A stretch of 64,000 nucleotides of DNA, from positions 620,001 to 684,000 of the forward strand of contig JAHLJZ010000004.1 of the NCBI GenBank assembly GCA_025602915.1, written 5' to 3'. Shown piece after piece: positions 1 to 11,627 of the stretch; within the stretch, counting starts at the first letter, position 1, and every line of letters starts with the position of its first letter. The stretch is from Paraphysoderma sedebokerense. Taxonomy: Eukaryota > Blastocladiomycota > Physodermatomycetes > Physodermatales > Physodermataceae. A program made the position numbers and the translations under genes. The notes beneath the pieces are model-generated. The model did no database searches, was not told the origin of the DNA, and saw only the letters and a list, made by a program, of their open reading frames with translations.

Positions 1-348
1 TTTCATTCGGTTTTGAAAAATAAATGGAAGGAACCAGACAGGCATAATTTCATGTAGTGATTGTTCGTGTTGGTTCAACGATAAAATAGCTTTAAAATAT
101 GATGATTAACCACACCGAAACATTTTTTGTATTCTTACTTAATCCGTTTTGTTTCACGTTGCAGAGATTCGTTAAAACAATTCTATACCAATATTTATTG
201 TTTCATTATCGCCATCATTATTCAACAACATTTTAATTATTAGAACAAAACTATAAATAAACAAAAATTCAAGAAAAACCGCTCTATCACTCCTACTCCT
301 AAATACACCTTAGCCCACCCACCCCCATTCTTACTTCATCCAAGTAAT
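1..348. other. AT-rich flank, no gene seen
   Basis: AT-rich sequence downstream of the stop codon of the minus-strand C1-domain gene. I see no open frame, RNA gene or repeat in it. It probably holds the 3' UTR of that gene and the start of whatever lies left of the window. Confidence 0.5.
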
Positions 349-3300
349 CTAAACCGCGACATCCCCTTTCCTCCTCCCAAACAACCCACTCGAACTCGAT
401 GTTCGACTTCGACTCCCACTTCGACTTCTACCGCCACCTCCTCCATTTCCGCCGCTATTATCACCGCCACTGTTCCCTAGTAACCCTGATAAATTTAAAC
501 TGCTAAAACTACTTTTTAAACTTTCACTTAGAGAGTTGGATTTACTGTAGACTGCGCATTCTATTCGTCCTGGGTTACCTTTTTCGGAGCAGGCGGTGTG
601 TAGGGTTAAATCGCAATCTGGATGATTAATGGAAATAGTGAAAGACACAAAATCAACGAGAGACCAGAAAAAAAAAGTTAATTGACATTGGAAAAAGGGA
701 ATCAAGAGGTGGGGAATGGATGGTGGTGATGGTTAATATGAGAGAGAAGAAAGATGGTACCTCTACAAACAACTTTTTTCTCTAGTATCCCAACTTTAAA
801 ACCGCAGATACCGCAACGTTTTCTAACTACGTCGGGTAATATCCTTGCATTTTCGAATCGATGTTTAGAGTACTTTGATCGACCGATTAACGGGATATCT
901 TTATACGGGTTGACCAAGTCCGGATGAACTTTGATGTAGGATTGTTTTCTTGTTGAAACGGAAACAGATGAAGACGAGGGTAAAGCTGATTGTGGGATGT
1001 GACGGTTTCGTTCGGGGTCTTCGTATTGTAATCTAGAAGAGGATTTGGATTTGTTGGATTTCGATCGTATCAGAGAGGGGTAATCGATGTAACTGTCTCC
1101 TTGATCACCAATGGATGACACGGATATGTTGTCATCTGAGTAAGCGTGGTGGAGTTGGTGCGGTGTGGAGCGCGATTTAGGGATGTACGAGTAAGGTGAC
1201 AAGTAGGGTGATTGGGATCGCGATGTGGATTGAGGTTGTGGTAAAAGATAAGGGGACGGCACTATGGATACGTTTTGTGAGTCTGGTCGATAAGAATCGC
1301 GTTGGTGGATGAGCGGTTCTGGTGGCGGCGTCCTCGGTGGTGGCGGTTTGTAAAATGAAACCGAAGGACTGAGGGTGACAGAGGGTCTGGAATCTCGAAA
1401 TTGCATACTCTCGACACGTGGGCTAAACATCCTTTTACTGTCAAAAGTGTAGGTGCTGTGCGTGTTATGACCGGTCACCGGAGTCAGAGCGGGCGGATTT
1501 GATATACTCGCATATGGAGCAAATGAATTAAGGTAAACATTCGGAGATGCGATGGCTATGGTAATAATATTATATTTTGATGAGTGAGTAGACTTAACAC
1601 GACTATACATCTGAGTAATTTAAAACAGCGCATACCATTTTGACCAGTTACTGGGTACTCTAATCGATTATCTGCGCTCACGAAACGCGGCCTTTGGGTG
1701 TAGGAAGAGCTGGTTGACTCTGTTTCGACTGAGGTATCGTCCAGAAAACGCGATACTCGATTTCGACTCAAATTAGTGTTGATAGACCTTCCAGATATCC
1801 TCGAATTTCTGTTCATTTGTCGTACGCTTGGAGAATTTTCTAACATCATCGTGGATGGTGTTTTTGGATTCGTACTAGCAGGCGTCAACGTCGGGGAATC
1901 ATCCGATGGTCTTCTCTCTCCGGGCTTTAACGCATACGCAAGGATAGCTTCGTACTCATCAACTGACGATGGTATCAAATCCTCAGTTGGATAAGACGAA
2001 AAGGTGGAAGCATTCATTTGGGAAGTCGCGTTGTTTCCACTCGTTTTAGAATTGTTCGGAGGCTTCATGAAGGAGAGGTCAAACTCGAGCTTCACGGGGG
2101 ATGAAAATCTGACTTCGGGAATAGAAATTCTATCTTCTGACATTTCTACTGAATTTTTATCGGCTGATGGCAGTTGATGAGTACCACCGCCCTTCGAGCG
2201 GTCACGGTTCCGATGCGACGACTCCGCTAAGTTCAAAACGTCTTGACTTTCATTATACTTGTAAGATCTCCTCCTCTTAACATCCTCTGATCGATTACCT
2301 CGCGATTTCTCATATTCGGGATCCCGGTTGATGTCAATAGCATCATAGTCGAACACATTGCCATCGGCGTGGGATGGTGACCTTAAACGATAATTTACAA
2401 CTTCTTCCTCTTTCTTGTCTATGTCACCAGCCTGCAGAAGATCTTTTTCTAGCTCCAACATCTTGAAAGGTAATAGTGATAAGCTATATCTATTATAGAT
2501 GGTTTTTACACTGTTTGGACTTCCTGGACTGTGTTTCGTTAATTGGCTCGGCACTGTGTGCGATGATTGACGATGCTCGTACGGTACATAACTGGTTGTC
2601 GTCCACGATGAACGACGTCTGGAAGGTGACGGAATATCATCAAAGTACTGAGTTGCTGGTTGAGTAATCAATGAATGGTGTTTGGTACGGGAGTTATCTG
2701 TTGCGCTTAGTCGCGAGTTCACATGCAACGGCTCATCCGCTAAATCTGGGTTCCAACCATAACGAGGCGACTGGTGACTAATTGAGTCGAAATCCGAACG
2801 ATCTTCATACTGTTGTGAAAAAGATGATCCAGATATCGTATGTCCTCTTGGTCTGGTCAAACTGGGTATTCTTGGTAACTCTCTGGAAGTATATAGAGTT
2901 GAGTAATTGCTCGCTTGAGCACTATCCCTTGCCGAATCATGAGACGCATAAGTGAATCTGTCATGTACGGGTTTAATATTAACATTCTCCACCGGGCGAG
3001 AAAATTCGTTTAAACGAGATTGTTGTGCGGTAGAACCTCGGGGAGTCGCGTCGTATAGACTATTTCTCAAATCCTCCTCGCTTACAGCTGTCACTGCGGT
3101 CATGCGGTTTATGTGTGGCGTTATCTCCACTCGCTGAACCTGTCGTTGAGATTCGTTGGTCTGAGGTGGAACAGAATGTGCCGAAGTATCGCGAATCTGC
3201 CCTGATGGGTTGAAATTGTAAAAATAGTTGCCAGATTGAACAGAGGAGATAGATTTTTCAGAAGTTGCATTCTGCCTTTCGCCGTTATTGAGTCGTGATG

Positions 3301-4299
3301 AAGGATTTTCAGGTTTCTTGGTCGAATGACCTGGTGGCAGAGATATACCGCTGTGACCAACGGAAACGCTTTTGTTATTCATTGAAATAGAATATTCATA
3401 TTCAATTATGCTACTATACCTGTTACCGCTTGGATGGTTAGCATAAGGAGAGTCATTGTTGTGAGATCCACCGTAATATTTCTCAATAAGTTCCTTTTCT
3501 TTCTTGAGAAGGTGATTTCGCCAATGCTCTTCCTTCTGCTTTTCTTTGTCGACGAGATGATCTATTTCGTTGATGATTTCATCAGAATCCTTTGCAACTC
3601 TCTAGAATTTTCAATGTTATTATTAGGAGTGTAATTATGTATATGTGAAAGTGTATGAATACTCAATACTCACCCCTTTCAGAACTTGGGGATTACTCAG
3701 CAATCGTGATTTCATCTCACCATCCGTCTAGATACGGAACATTTAGTTAAAATAGATCTTTCCTAAATCGCAAAACTCAAAAAAGTTACCATGACATGTC
3801 CGAGACGGAGGAAGCATTCGACCTGCCAATGAACTGCTTCACCAAGGGCACCGAATACTTTCAAAAAATTCGACACATTTTGGGGTGACGGATCTTTAAC
3901 TGCCTCTTTAAAACACTGTACGGATTCAGATGCTATATTCTTCACCTGGTCAGCGGAAGCCGACGTCGCTGGGACTTTTGAATACATATATGTCGTCAAT
4001 TCCCTTGTTGCGACGATGGTTTTATGCATGAGTCGGGTCAATTCCTTTTCTATCCCATCCTTTTCAAATTCATTGTACATCAAAGTTCGCAGTAAATCTC
4101 CGGTAGCTGCCCTGAATGATAATAGTCTACGTTGCGTCTCTTTGATTTGCGTAAGGGTAGGACTCAAATTCGGAGGGGACGTGAGAGCGGAACGCAGTCG
4201 GCCTGATGAACGTTCGGCAACTGATTGCCTACTATTCTGAGACTCCTCCTCTTTGGGAATATTGATGCGAAGAGGCTGCTTTCCCTTTCCATTATCCAT
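349..4299 (-). CDS. Large low-complexity protein with N-terminal helical region and C-terminal C1-type zinc finger
   Basis: Five exons: 4299-3790, 3727-3674, 3601-1636, 1555-761, 617-349, giving 1197 residues. I do not recognise the whole protein. Residues 1-230 are mostly helical and end in a charged coiled-coil segment (KEKQKEEHW). Residues about 260-1040 are Ser/Asn/Arg-rich and look disordered. Near the C terminus (about 1075-1128) lies a Cys/His cluster spaced H-x15-C-x2-C-x12-C-x2-C-x4-H-x2-C-x10-C, close to the C1 (diacylglycerol/phorbol-ester-type) finger. The last intron cuts this finger, and only the join CR|D-CDLTLH restores its fourth CxxC. A Gly/Ser/Arg-rich tail follows. C1 fingers bind lipid or protein, so a role at membranes or the cell cortex is possible but is inference. 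Its start lies 157 bp downstream of acl4, same strand. Confidence 0.75.
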
Positions 4300-4456
4300 T
4301 CTGTGTGCCTATTACTGCTTAGCTGCACGCTAGTATGTGTTCAAGTTCAGCAAGTGAACGCGACGGGGAACAACCGTGTCTCCAAGAGGTTTCGCGAAAA
4401 TCGCAATTTGACAAAAACCCTTATTCATATTAACATTCTATGTATTGATAAAGAAA

Positions 4457-5764
4457 TTACATCTGCATTGCCTCGTCCTCGTCGTCATCTAGATCCTCCC
4501 ATCCGCTTTCATCCTCATCCATGGCTCCATTCATATCCGGTTCCACCATTCCACTTGCATAAATAGTTTGCAGCAGGTTCGATATGTGTTCAACCAGTTC
4601 CGCATCTTCGCATTGCTGCTTTGCGATAACCTAACAAAATACTTAGCTTTGTGATTGATTACCAAGCACTATAAATATTGTAAGCATTACCTTCTGGGCT
4701 GCTTCCAAACAGTCTTTCGCATCTGCTAACCATTCAGATTTGCTGCACACCTTCATATCATCGTCCAGTTCTACGTCATCCTCTGAGATCACGCCATTTG
4801 AGTCCACCCGCTCTCCCAATAGATAGTATGTCCATCCATATAGGTACCAAAGTTCAATATTTTCGTCATCTTCAGCTTGACAACTCTGAAGGATATTAAG
4901 GGCTAAAGAATATAGTTCTAATTCGATACATAGCTTGGTGGCGTTGAATCGAGATTCGTATGATGGTATTTTTGGCGTTATTATAGTGTCCGCAGGGACT
5001 TCGGGGTTCGATATGTCTGACATGTATTGTCGATACTGAGGGTACCACAGCGCTATACCCTTCTTAATGCTCTCTTTGGCTTCGTCCGGTTTACATTGCG
5101 AGATTCTCACCGAGGCCATTGTTGAATATACGTCCGGATTTGTGGGGTCCACGTTAATCGCTTTCTCCAACAGGGCATTGCAGTTATCCGACGCTAGTGG
5201 ATCATAGCTAACAGATAATAAGAAGAATATTAACATCATAAGGCATAACTGTGACTCAGTCTGTCCACTCTACATACCAGCAATCTGTAAGGTATATTTC
5301 AGCGATAGAGCAAAACGCCGAGGAGCATTTGCCTTTGAGAATTTGGATCTAGATATTATGTTGTATCAGTATCAATTATGGAAACATTTCTCGAGTAAAT
5401 AATCGATTACCTGTTTCTCGTCTCCAGTTGTTTCCGCCTGCCGAAGTTTTCTCTCCATAATTTCGAGTCCTTTTTTTATACACCTTATGCTGTCTTCTCC
5501 AGCGTACAATTGAGCTAAGCTGAGATATATTTGCTCGTTATTTTCGGAATCGAGTTCCAAATATCGCAGGAGATGTGACTGCGCTTCTTCGAATAATCCC
5601 AGTTCTAATTCAACCGAAGCAGTCGATTCAAGTACGGAGAGGTCATTTGAATCTAACTCTAGGGCTCGTTGACAGAACGAGAGAGCAACGTCAAACTGGC
5701 ACTCTGCGATCTGCTCCTCTACCTTGCGTAAAAGATCATGAACAGTATAAGATGGTGGTGACAT
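4457..5764 (-). CDS. ACL4: Acl4-like TPR chaperone of ribosomal protein uL4 (Rpl4)
   Basis: Four exons: 5764-5411, 5348-5278, 5207-4691, 4630-4457, giving 371 residues (yeast Acl4 has 387). Repeated TPR helices fill most of the protein (for example ALSFCQRALELDSND and LLEKAINVDPTNPDVYSTMA). It ends in an acidic tail with a conserved WEDL motif (DESGWEDLDDDEDEA). In yeast, Acl4 binds newly made Rpl4 and escorts it to the nuclear pre-60S particle; the same role is inferred here from the TPR layout and acidic tail. The start is the only Met before the first TPR and faces the FG-GAP gene across 269 bp. Confidence 0.8.
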
Positions 5765-6033
5765 TATGGCACTGATTGATTATACATATGATATGTCGCC
5801 TGACTTGGGCCATAATCGAGCTTCAGCAAGAAAGCATCTTAATTACACCGTCACGCGACGGTTGCTATGTGACCCGCGTCGTGGACCGCGAACGGGAGAC
5901 TTTTCGCATAGAGAGTGGGTTAAGCCTGCCTTCCTCCAACTGGCATTCCATTTCCCGTTTCATCAACCATATTCACAGTAGAATCCAGGATTCTCCGCAT
6001 CATTTTTGACCTGCTGTTACTTTCTTGCGAATA

Positions 6034-8410
6034 ATGGCACGGCGGATTGAGTTTTGGGTTTTCGTCCTCGCGACAATTGGTACGAGACATTCCTCCGCAT
6101 CAAAGTCTGTTCGTTTGCTAATTTGCTCCTTTTTGCTGTTGAATAGTTGTCTCGCTTGCGCATTTCTCGAATTCAGCTATCGATCAGTTCCCTAATGGAT
6201 CGCCACTATGTCAGAACCAGACAGCCACAGGTGGCATGTTTGGATACAGTTTGACTTTGGCTGATGATGGAAATAATACATACATGGTGACGTTCTAGCT
6301 CCTACGACTATTTTACTTACAAAGACACTAATAATAAGGACTCCATTCAGGCCGTTGGAAAACCTTGGGATGAAACTGTCTACATCTACAAAGTACCCAC
6401 ACCTAACATGACTGCTTACAATTTGACTACGAATGTCACCAGGGAGGAATGCTACAATACAACAACTGATTCAGGCATGATGACAGCAACTGCTTCATTC
6501 ACTAGCATGACCATGGGCTTAAACTCCACATCATGTATTAATATAACCGAGACGAACACGACCTTTGTCACTCCGACAATGCCTCAGATCAACTGGACTT
6601 TAATCGCCAATGTAAGCGATCCCTACAAAAACAGTAGCGGTAGTAAGGCATGGAATGGTACAAGTTTGGGAGGACCTTATAGCTTATTCGGATATGACGT
6701 GGCGTTATCCAAAGATGGACAATGGCTTGCTGTTGGTGTACCTGGTAAGTTCTTTCCTTAGCCAAGTCAAATCCGTTACTGGCTGGTTGACGCAAGATCC
6801 ACAATTGTTTTAGCCCGAAGTTATCCGACAAGATCAGAGCACTTTATGTACTGGCCATATCATGGATCAACTCTACTTTATCAGAAGCAGAGTAATGATG
6901 CATTCTCTTTGGTTCGAGAACTCAATTTGACGACATCCGGCAATCGGACTGCGAAATTCTTTGATCGATTTGGTTCGAAAGTGCTTTTCTCATCAGATCC
7001 AAATTCCAGGTTTCTCTTTATCGTTAGCAACGGAGGATGGGATGGTACGTCAGAACCCGGTCAGATGCAGAATGGGAGGTATGTGCAGTATGGGATGGAC
7101 TACGCTATTAATCTTTGGCCGAGAGGGCAAACCACGGATACATCTAATTTAGGTATCCACGTCTATCAGCGCAATGGAGCTGGCCAATGGAATTTCCTCC
7201 AATTTCTCAGGGCGGAATCCGAAATTCCCCTTGGTATGCTTGGAATTGATATGTCCGTAACTTGTGGCGACACCTTTCAGACATGTATTTTAGCTGCGAG
7301 GGAGTATGCGTCTGATTTAAACTTTGGTGGGGTTGATGGACCTAGTGGAAGCGTTGCGGTATACACCTGGGATTTTACCAATGTAAGATTCCAAAGAGCT
7401 AGTCTTGTGAAAAGCGGAGCGTATGGTAGCCAAAGTTCATGGCAAAACGAAGACTGGTTCGGTGTCGGCATCGCGGTGGGCTTAGACACAGCATCCCGAC
7501 TTGGTGTACTGAACGTCGGAGCTCCTAGAGCTGGATCGAAAGTCTATAATTTGGTTGCGAGCGAAGACAGTATTTGGCAAAGATGGAATTCTGGCCACGA
7601 TTTGGTTCATCCTGCTCCACGCCCGCGTACATTTTATGGTGGAGCTATGGCGTTGTCCTCTCCAGACCCCCGTTTTCTTCTAGTGAGTGATGCGACAGCC
7701 CCTGATGGTAGAGGCAATGTCTATATGTTTCATCGTCGAAGACAAGGAGAAACTGTTGTAGGATTTGAGAATGTGGTTAGACCTGTTACCTCAAGTAACT
7801 CCCCGTTTATTTACGATCATTTGGCAACTTATCACAAGGATAATAGTACAAGGAGCGGTTTCGCGCAGGATCATTTTGGAAAAGTTGTCAAGACGATCGG
7901 TCACATGGTGGTGGTAGGCGCACCAGTGGATGAATGCGTTTTTACATATTCTCTACCATTTGCATGTAAGTGGAAACTGATTATTCAGACGATAAAGTGA
8001 CGCAATTGTATTTAACTTTTGGATTTTAGATATCCCCCCTGATTATGTTCCCCCGACTCTGCCTACAACTTCTATCTCGACCCAAGTACCGACGCAGACT
8101 GGGCCTCCTGTTGGTCCCCCAGGTATTTCAGAGGATAAAACAAGATTATATGTTATTATTGGAGCTATTGTTGGGTTGATTGTGATAAGTAAGTCACTTC
8201 GTCAAAGTGTCCCTTCGTGATATCTGTTCCTTCCTAACTGGCCGTTCTCTCTTAGTTCCTTTGACCCTATACATAGCAATGCGTAGACATAAACAGCGAA
8301 TCCTTGCAAACTTGAAGCAGCAGGCAGCGATGATGGCTGCTCATAACCCTGGCTCTCCAACTTCACCAGAAATGAATATAGCAAGTAACAACGGACTGAT
8401 TAACTCGTAG
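6034..8410 (+). CDS. Integrin-alpha-like FG-GAP beta-propeller, single-pass membrane protein
   Basis: Six exons: 6034-6079, 6147-6286, 6339-6744, 6814-7965, 8030-8188, 8256-8410, giving 685 residues. A signal peptide (MARRIEFWVFVLATI...) starts the protein. At least five FG-GAP-like blades follow (FGYSLTLADDG, FGYDVALSKDGQWLAVG, FGSKVLFSSD, FGVGIAVG...LNVGAPRAG, FGKVVKTIGHMVVVGAP), with many N-glycosylation sequons in the first half. A Pro/Thr stalk leads to one transmembrane helix (about 617-640) and a basic cytoplasmic tail of about 45 residues. The architecture resembles an integrin-alpha head without its thigh and calf domains, so a cell-surface adhesion or ligand-binding role is inferred. 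The 52-nt intron 6287-6338 was chosen because it alone joins the two frames with GT-AG; this stretch is the least certain part. Confidence 0.75.
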
Positions 8411-8601
8411 AAGAAGCGGAAAGTAGTATGAAATTAATTTAATTTTGTAAATGAATTCTCTTTCTCAAATGTACATGAAGTTCACAACCTGCATTTGTGC
8501 ATAGAATTTTCTGTTTATATTCACCGACGTTTTGAAATTTACCAAGTCTATGGTTTATGATTTTGAGCATATTGTGTGAACGGTTTATTTGATACTGATG
8601 A

Positions 8602-9811
8602 TTATTTCTGATTCAATAATAATATCTCACGAATTTTTTCTCTCAACTCCACTATTTCGCTTTCGAGGTTTTCATTGACAGCCATTGTCTCTTCATACTT
8701 ATTCTTCCAATATCCTACGTTCTGTATGGCGATTGCATATTTCTCGGATAATCCTGATTCAATTACGGAGGACAGTACAGAAGATGATCTTGATATTTTA
8801 GAACTCACCGAATCTAGACTTTCCGTACTAGAACACGTCGAATCTGTGAATGAATATCGAAATGACTTGTGTAGTGCCTCACGTAACAGACTGACAGATT
8901 TTGTGATTGAAAAAAGGTTTTCGGGAGAATCTTCAGTCACATCTATACCTTCTGTTTGTGTACTACTATTAGAGGATGAAGGTTGAGAAGCTAGAGATGT
9001 TTCAAGCGGCGATATTGGAGTAAATGAAAAAGAAGTTTGCATAACTGGTATTTTCGATGGTAAGTTCATATCTGCTAGTACTCGTATTCTTTTCTTCAAT
9101 TCGTTATTTTCGTTCTGTACGTCGCTCAATTGAAACTCTAAATTCTTTGTCAAGGCTTGCTGAGATTGTATTTCAAGCTGTAACTGGTTCATTTTCGTCA
9201 CAACGAAGGGGTCTAAAATAAAGTCACATTTATCTCGCGACCTGCGGCGCATACTCTTTGATGAATGTCGAGAAGGTAGTTGAGACATAACGAAATGACT
9301 ATCCAAAGTTTTTCTTCTCTTTAAAATTGCATGTGTAGTATCTGGACGTAATTCAGACAGGACTGACTGGTTTCGACCTTCACAATTTGAAGTAGCTTGC
9401 AAAAGCTTTGCACTAGAGTTATGTGAGAAGTTAACATTCAATAGCTTTTGTTTTTCATTCTTTAATTGACTTATTTTATAATTGTCGAGTCGAATAATTC
9501 TGGCGCGAATTTGTTTCGAAAGAAAAGGTGGACGATTCAAAAGGAATATTTTAGGATTAACCTCTGTTAGATAATTTTGTTTTCGAAAAGGAGCTGTTAG
9601 TAGTTTCAAGCCAATTTGGGAGTCTAATTCTGTATGGAGCAGCTTGAGTCGGTTCTGAATGGAAGAGAAATATGCTTAGAAGAGAATTGGTTAATTTGGC
9701 ACAAGCGAAAGAGTTATCTCTAATTACGATAAGCAGAGTCTCATATGCTATAATTGTTCTGGGAATATCATCATCACTCTTTTTCTTGTCGCTAGAGAGT
9801 TTATTTCCCAT
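8602..9811 (-). CDS. Coiled-coil protein with possible N-myristoylation signal, unrecognised
   Basis: Two exons, 9811-9728 and 9654-8602, giving 378 residues. I do not recognise the family. The N terminus MGNKLSSD fits the MGxxxS N-myristoylation pattern and is followed by a Lys-rich stretch, a common two-part membrane anchor. Heptad-like coiled coils lie at roughly residues 175-220 (MNQLQLEIQSQQALTKNLEF onward) and at the C terminus (NKYEETMAVNENLESEIVEL). Between them is a Ser/Thr-rich stretch, with a basic patch (SMRRRSRDK) earlier. The splice 9728|9654 reads through into an otherwise open frame. It is divergent from the metallophosphoesterase across 160 bp and convergent with the FG-GAP gene. 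Confidence 0.65.
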
Positions 9812-9971
9812 TTCGGCGTCAGGGTGAAACAGTTGAAATAATAGTAGACCGTTTTAAGACTTTGAAAATTTGCAACTTCGAAATTCGAAATCGAACTCGC
9901 GATTTCAAGACCAGGAGTTCGATTGGAAAGGCCAACTTAATAAACCTTCATTAACAAAAATTCCGTCACCA

Positions 9972-11332
9972 ATGTCAACATTGCAGCTGTTACATGTCAC
10001 AGATGTAATTATTTTTGCCAAAGAATTGTTGAGCTCGTATTATCTTCTCATTATCACTTGATTTTAGGTACACTACCAACTGGCCAATCTCGAGAAGCTC
10101 ACTGAGTGGATCAAAGTACAGGGAAAAAAGTATCTATCGCAATGAACTGCCTTCTAGTAATATAAACCTGAGTTTTTACTAGTACGGCAGTTACTCAATT
10201 AGAAATTATTTTCTATTTAAGGATCGACGCTGTCCTCCTTTCAGGAGATCTCTTGAACATTTTTCATCCTTTGGAAGCCGATAATCAATTCATGAAAGGA
10301 ACTAAAGAAGACTTCAATCAGTTTAATGATATTATTGTTCACCTAAAAAATATTGCGACTAGAGTATTTTACATTCCTGGTAATCATGATCCGATTGAAT
10401 TGTTTAACGGTGAGTTCGGATCGTCAAAAGAAGTGGAACAACTTGTTCAAGGGACCAACGTCCACGGTGATGTGGTTGAGATAGGTATGGGCCTTCATCT
10501 AATACTAAGCTCTTGAGTAAAATTGATGTCCCTGTGCAATGAACAGCACCGGATCTATTTATCGCTGGGATCGGAGGTTCTGTCGACGCTTTCAATAATT
10601 TGAACGGTGATTTGGTTTGGCCAGGTATGGCGATTACATAGTAACTTCCACACTAATCGTGAATGATCTAAATATTCGCTATCATATTATTAAGGCTGTC
10701 CGTATAACGACTTCTCCTTCAAAGAACGCCTCACCGTTATACTCAATCAAGCAGATGAAGCTATGGCTAAAAAGTCTTCGGAAACATCGCGCCCAAGTTT
10801 AATACTCATGACACACAACGGCCCAAAATGCAGTACTTATATATTTTTATTACCCTTTTTTCTGGGCCTTTAATTTCGTTAATTTACGTCTGTATGTCAT
10901 GATTTTTGTGATATAGGCACGACTGAAATCAACAAGCGTCCCTTCGATATCGACGGTGTTGAAAGCACTCAAATCCAAAGTGGAAGTGTCTCACTTTATA
11001 ATTTCCTAGCCTCAAAAGAACGACAAACCGACAACAAAATATTAATAAACATTCATGGGTAAATAATTCTTTTGTGATTGATGTTTTGAATCTTTTAACC
11101 AACAATGATGTTCGTTTATAGCCATTCCCATTATTCTTACTCCCTAACGAGAATTGGAAACATTCCTATTTTTAATCCTGGACCAATGGAGAATGGACGA
11201 TTTGGTATCATCCACCTTTCGTATGACGATGTCGATAGTCGGTTGAATGAAGAAAAGAAGGTGAACTATCCATCACATTCGGTGGGAATCAAGAGGTGGA
11301 AAATAGTAGGAACCGAGAGATGGATAGTGTGA
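9972..11332 (+). CDS. Calcineurin-like metallophosphoesterase
   Basis: Seven exons: 9972-10004, 10068-10129, 10222-10484, 10547-10624, 10695-10832, 10917-11058, 11122-11332, giving 308 residues. All metal-binding motifs of the calcineurin-like superfamily are present in order: D-x-H (HVTDVHYQL), GDLLN, GNHD, an MTHNGP histidine and GHSH. The fold uses a two-metal centre to hydrolyse phosphoesters. Substrate is not readable from the motifs; the small one-domain form, without a protein-phosphatase insert, suggests a nucleotide or small-molecule phosphodiesterase rather than a PP1/PP2A-type enzyme. No signal peptide, so probably cytosolic. Confidence 0.85.
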
Positions 11333-11627
11333 TTTTCGAGCTTTCGACGATTCGTGGTCACCTTCGACTCAAACAGTCGAAAGAAACTCGCAACACATTC
11401 AACTCTTGCAGCTGATCTGTACTTATAGTTAGCCAAAGGAGCAATTCCTTGAAAATTACTGATTGATTATATTTGAGTCTCGTGGTCATACTTCATCAGC
11501 ATAGGACTGTAGAAATACCGAGAAATAGATATGAACTTAAGTCAAAAGTAATCTCTCTACACACACGTCTACTGCGCGCAGATAGACTTAATATTTATAC
11601 AAAATTACAGGTACGCATATAACATTG

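Noticed and set aside
9870-9970. TTCGAAATTCGAAATCGAAC-type words as a tRNA remnant
   Set aside because: No A box or cloverleaf could be drawn; they are short AT/CG-rich palindromic words in the divergent promoter.
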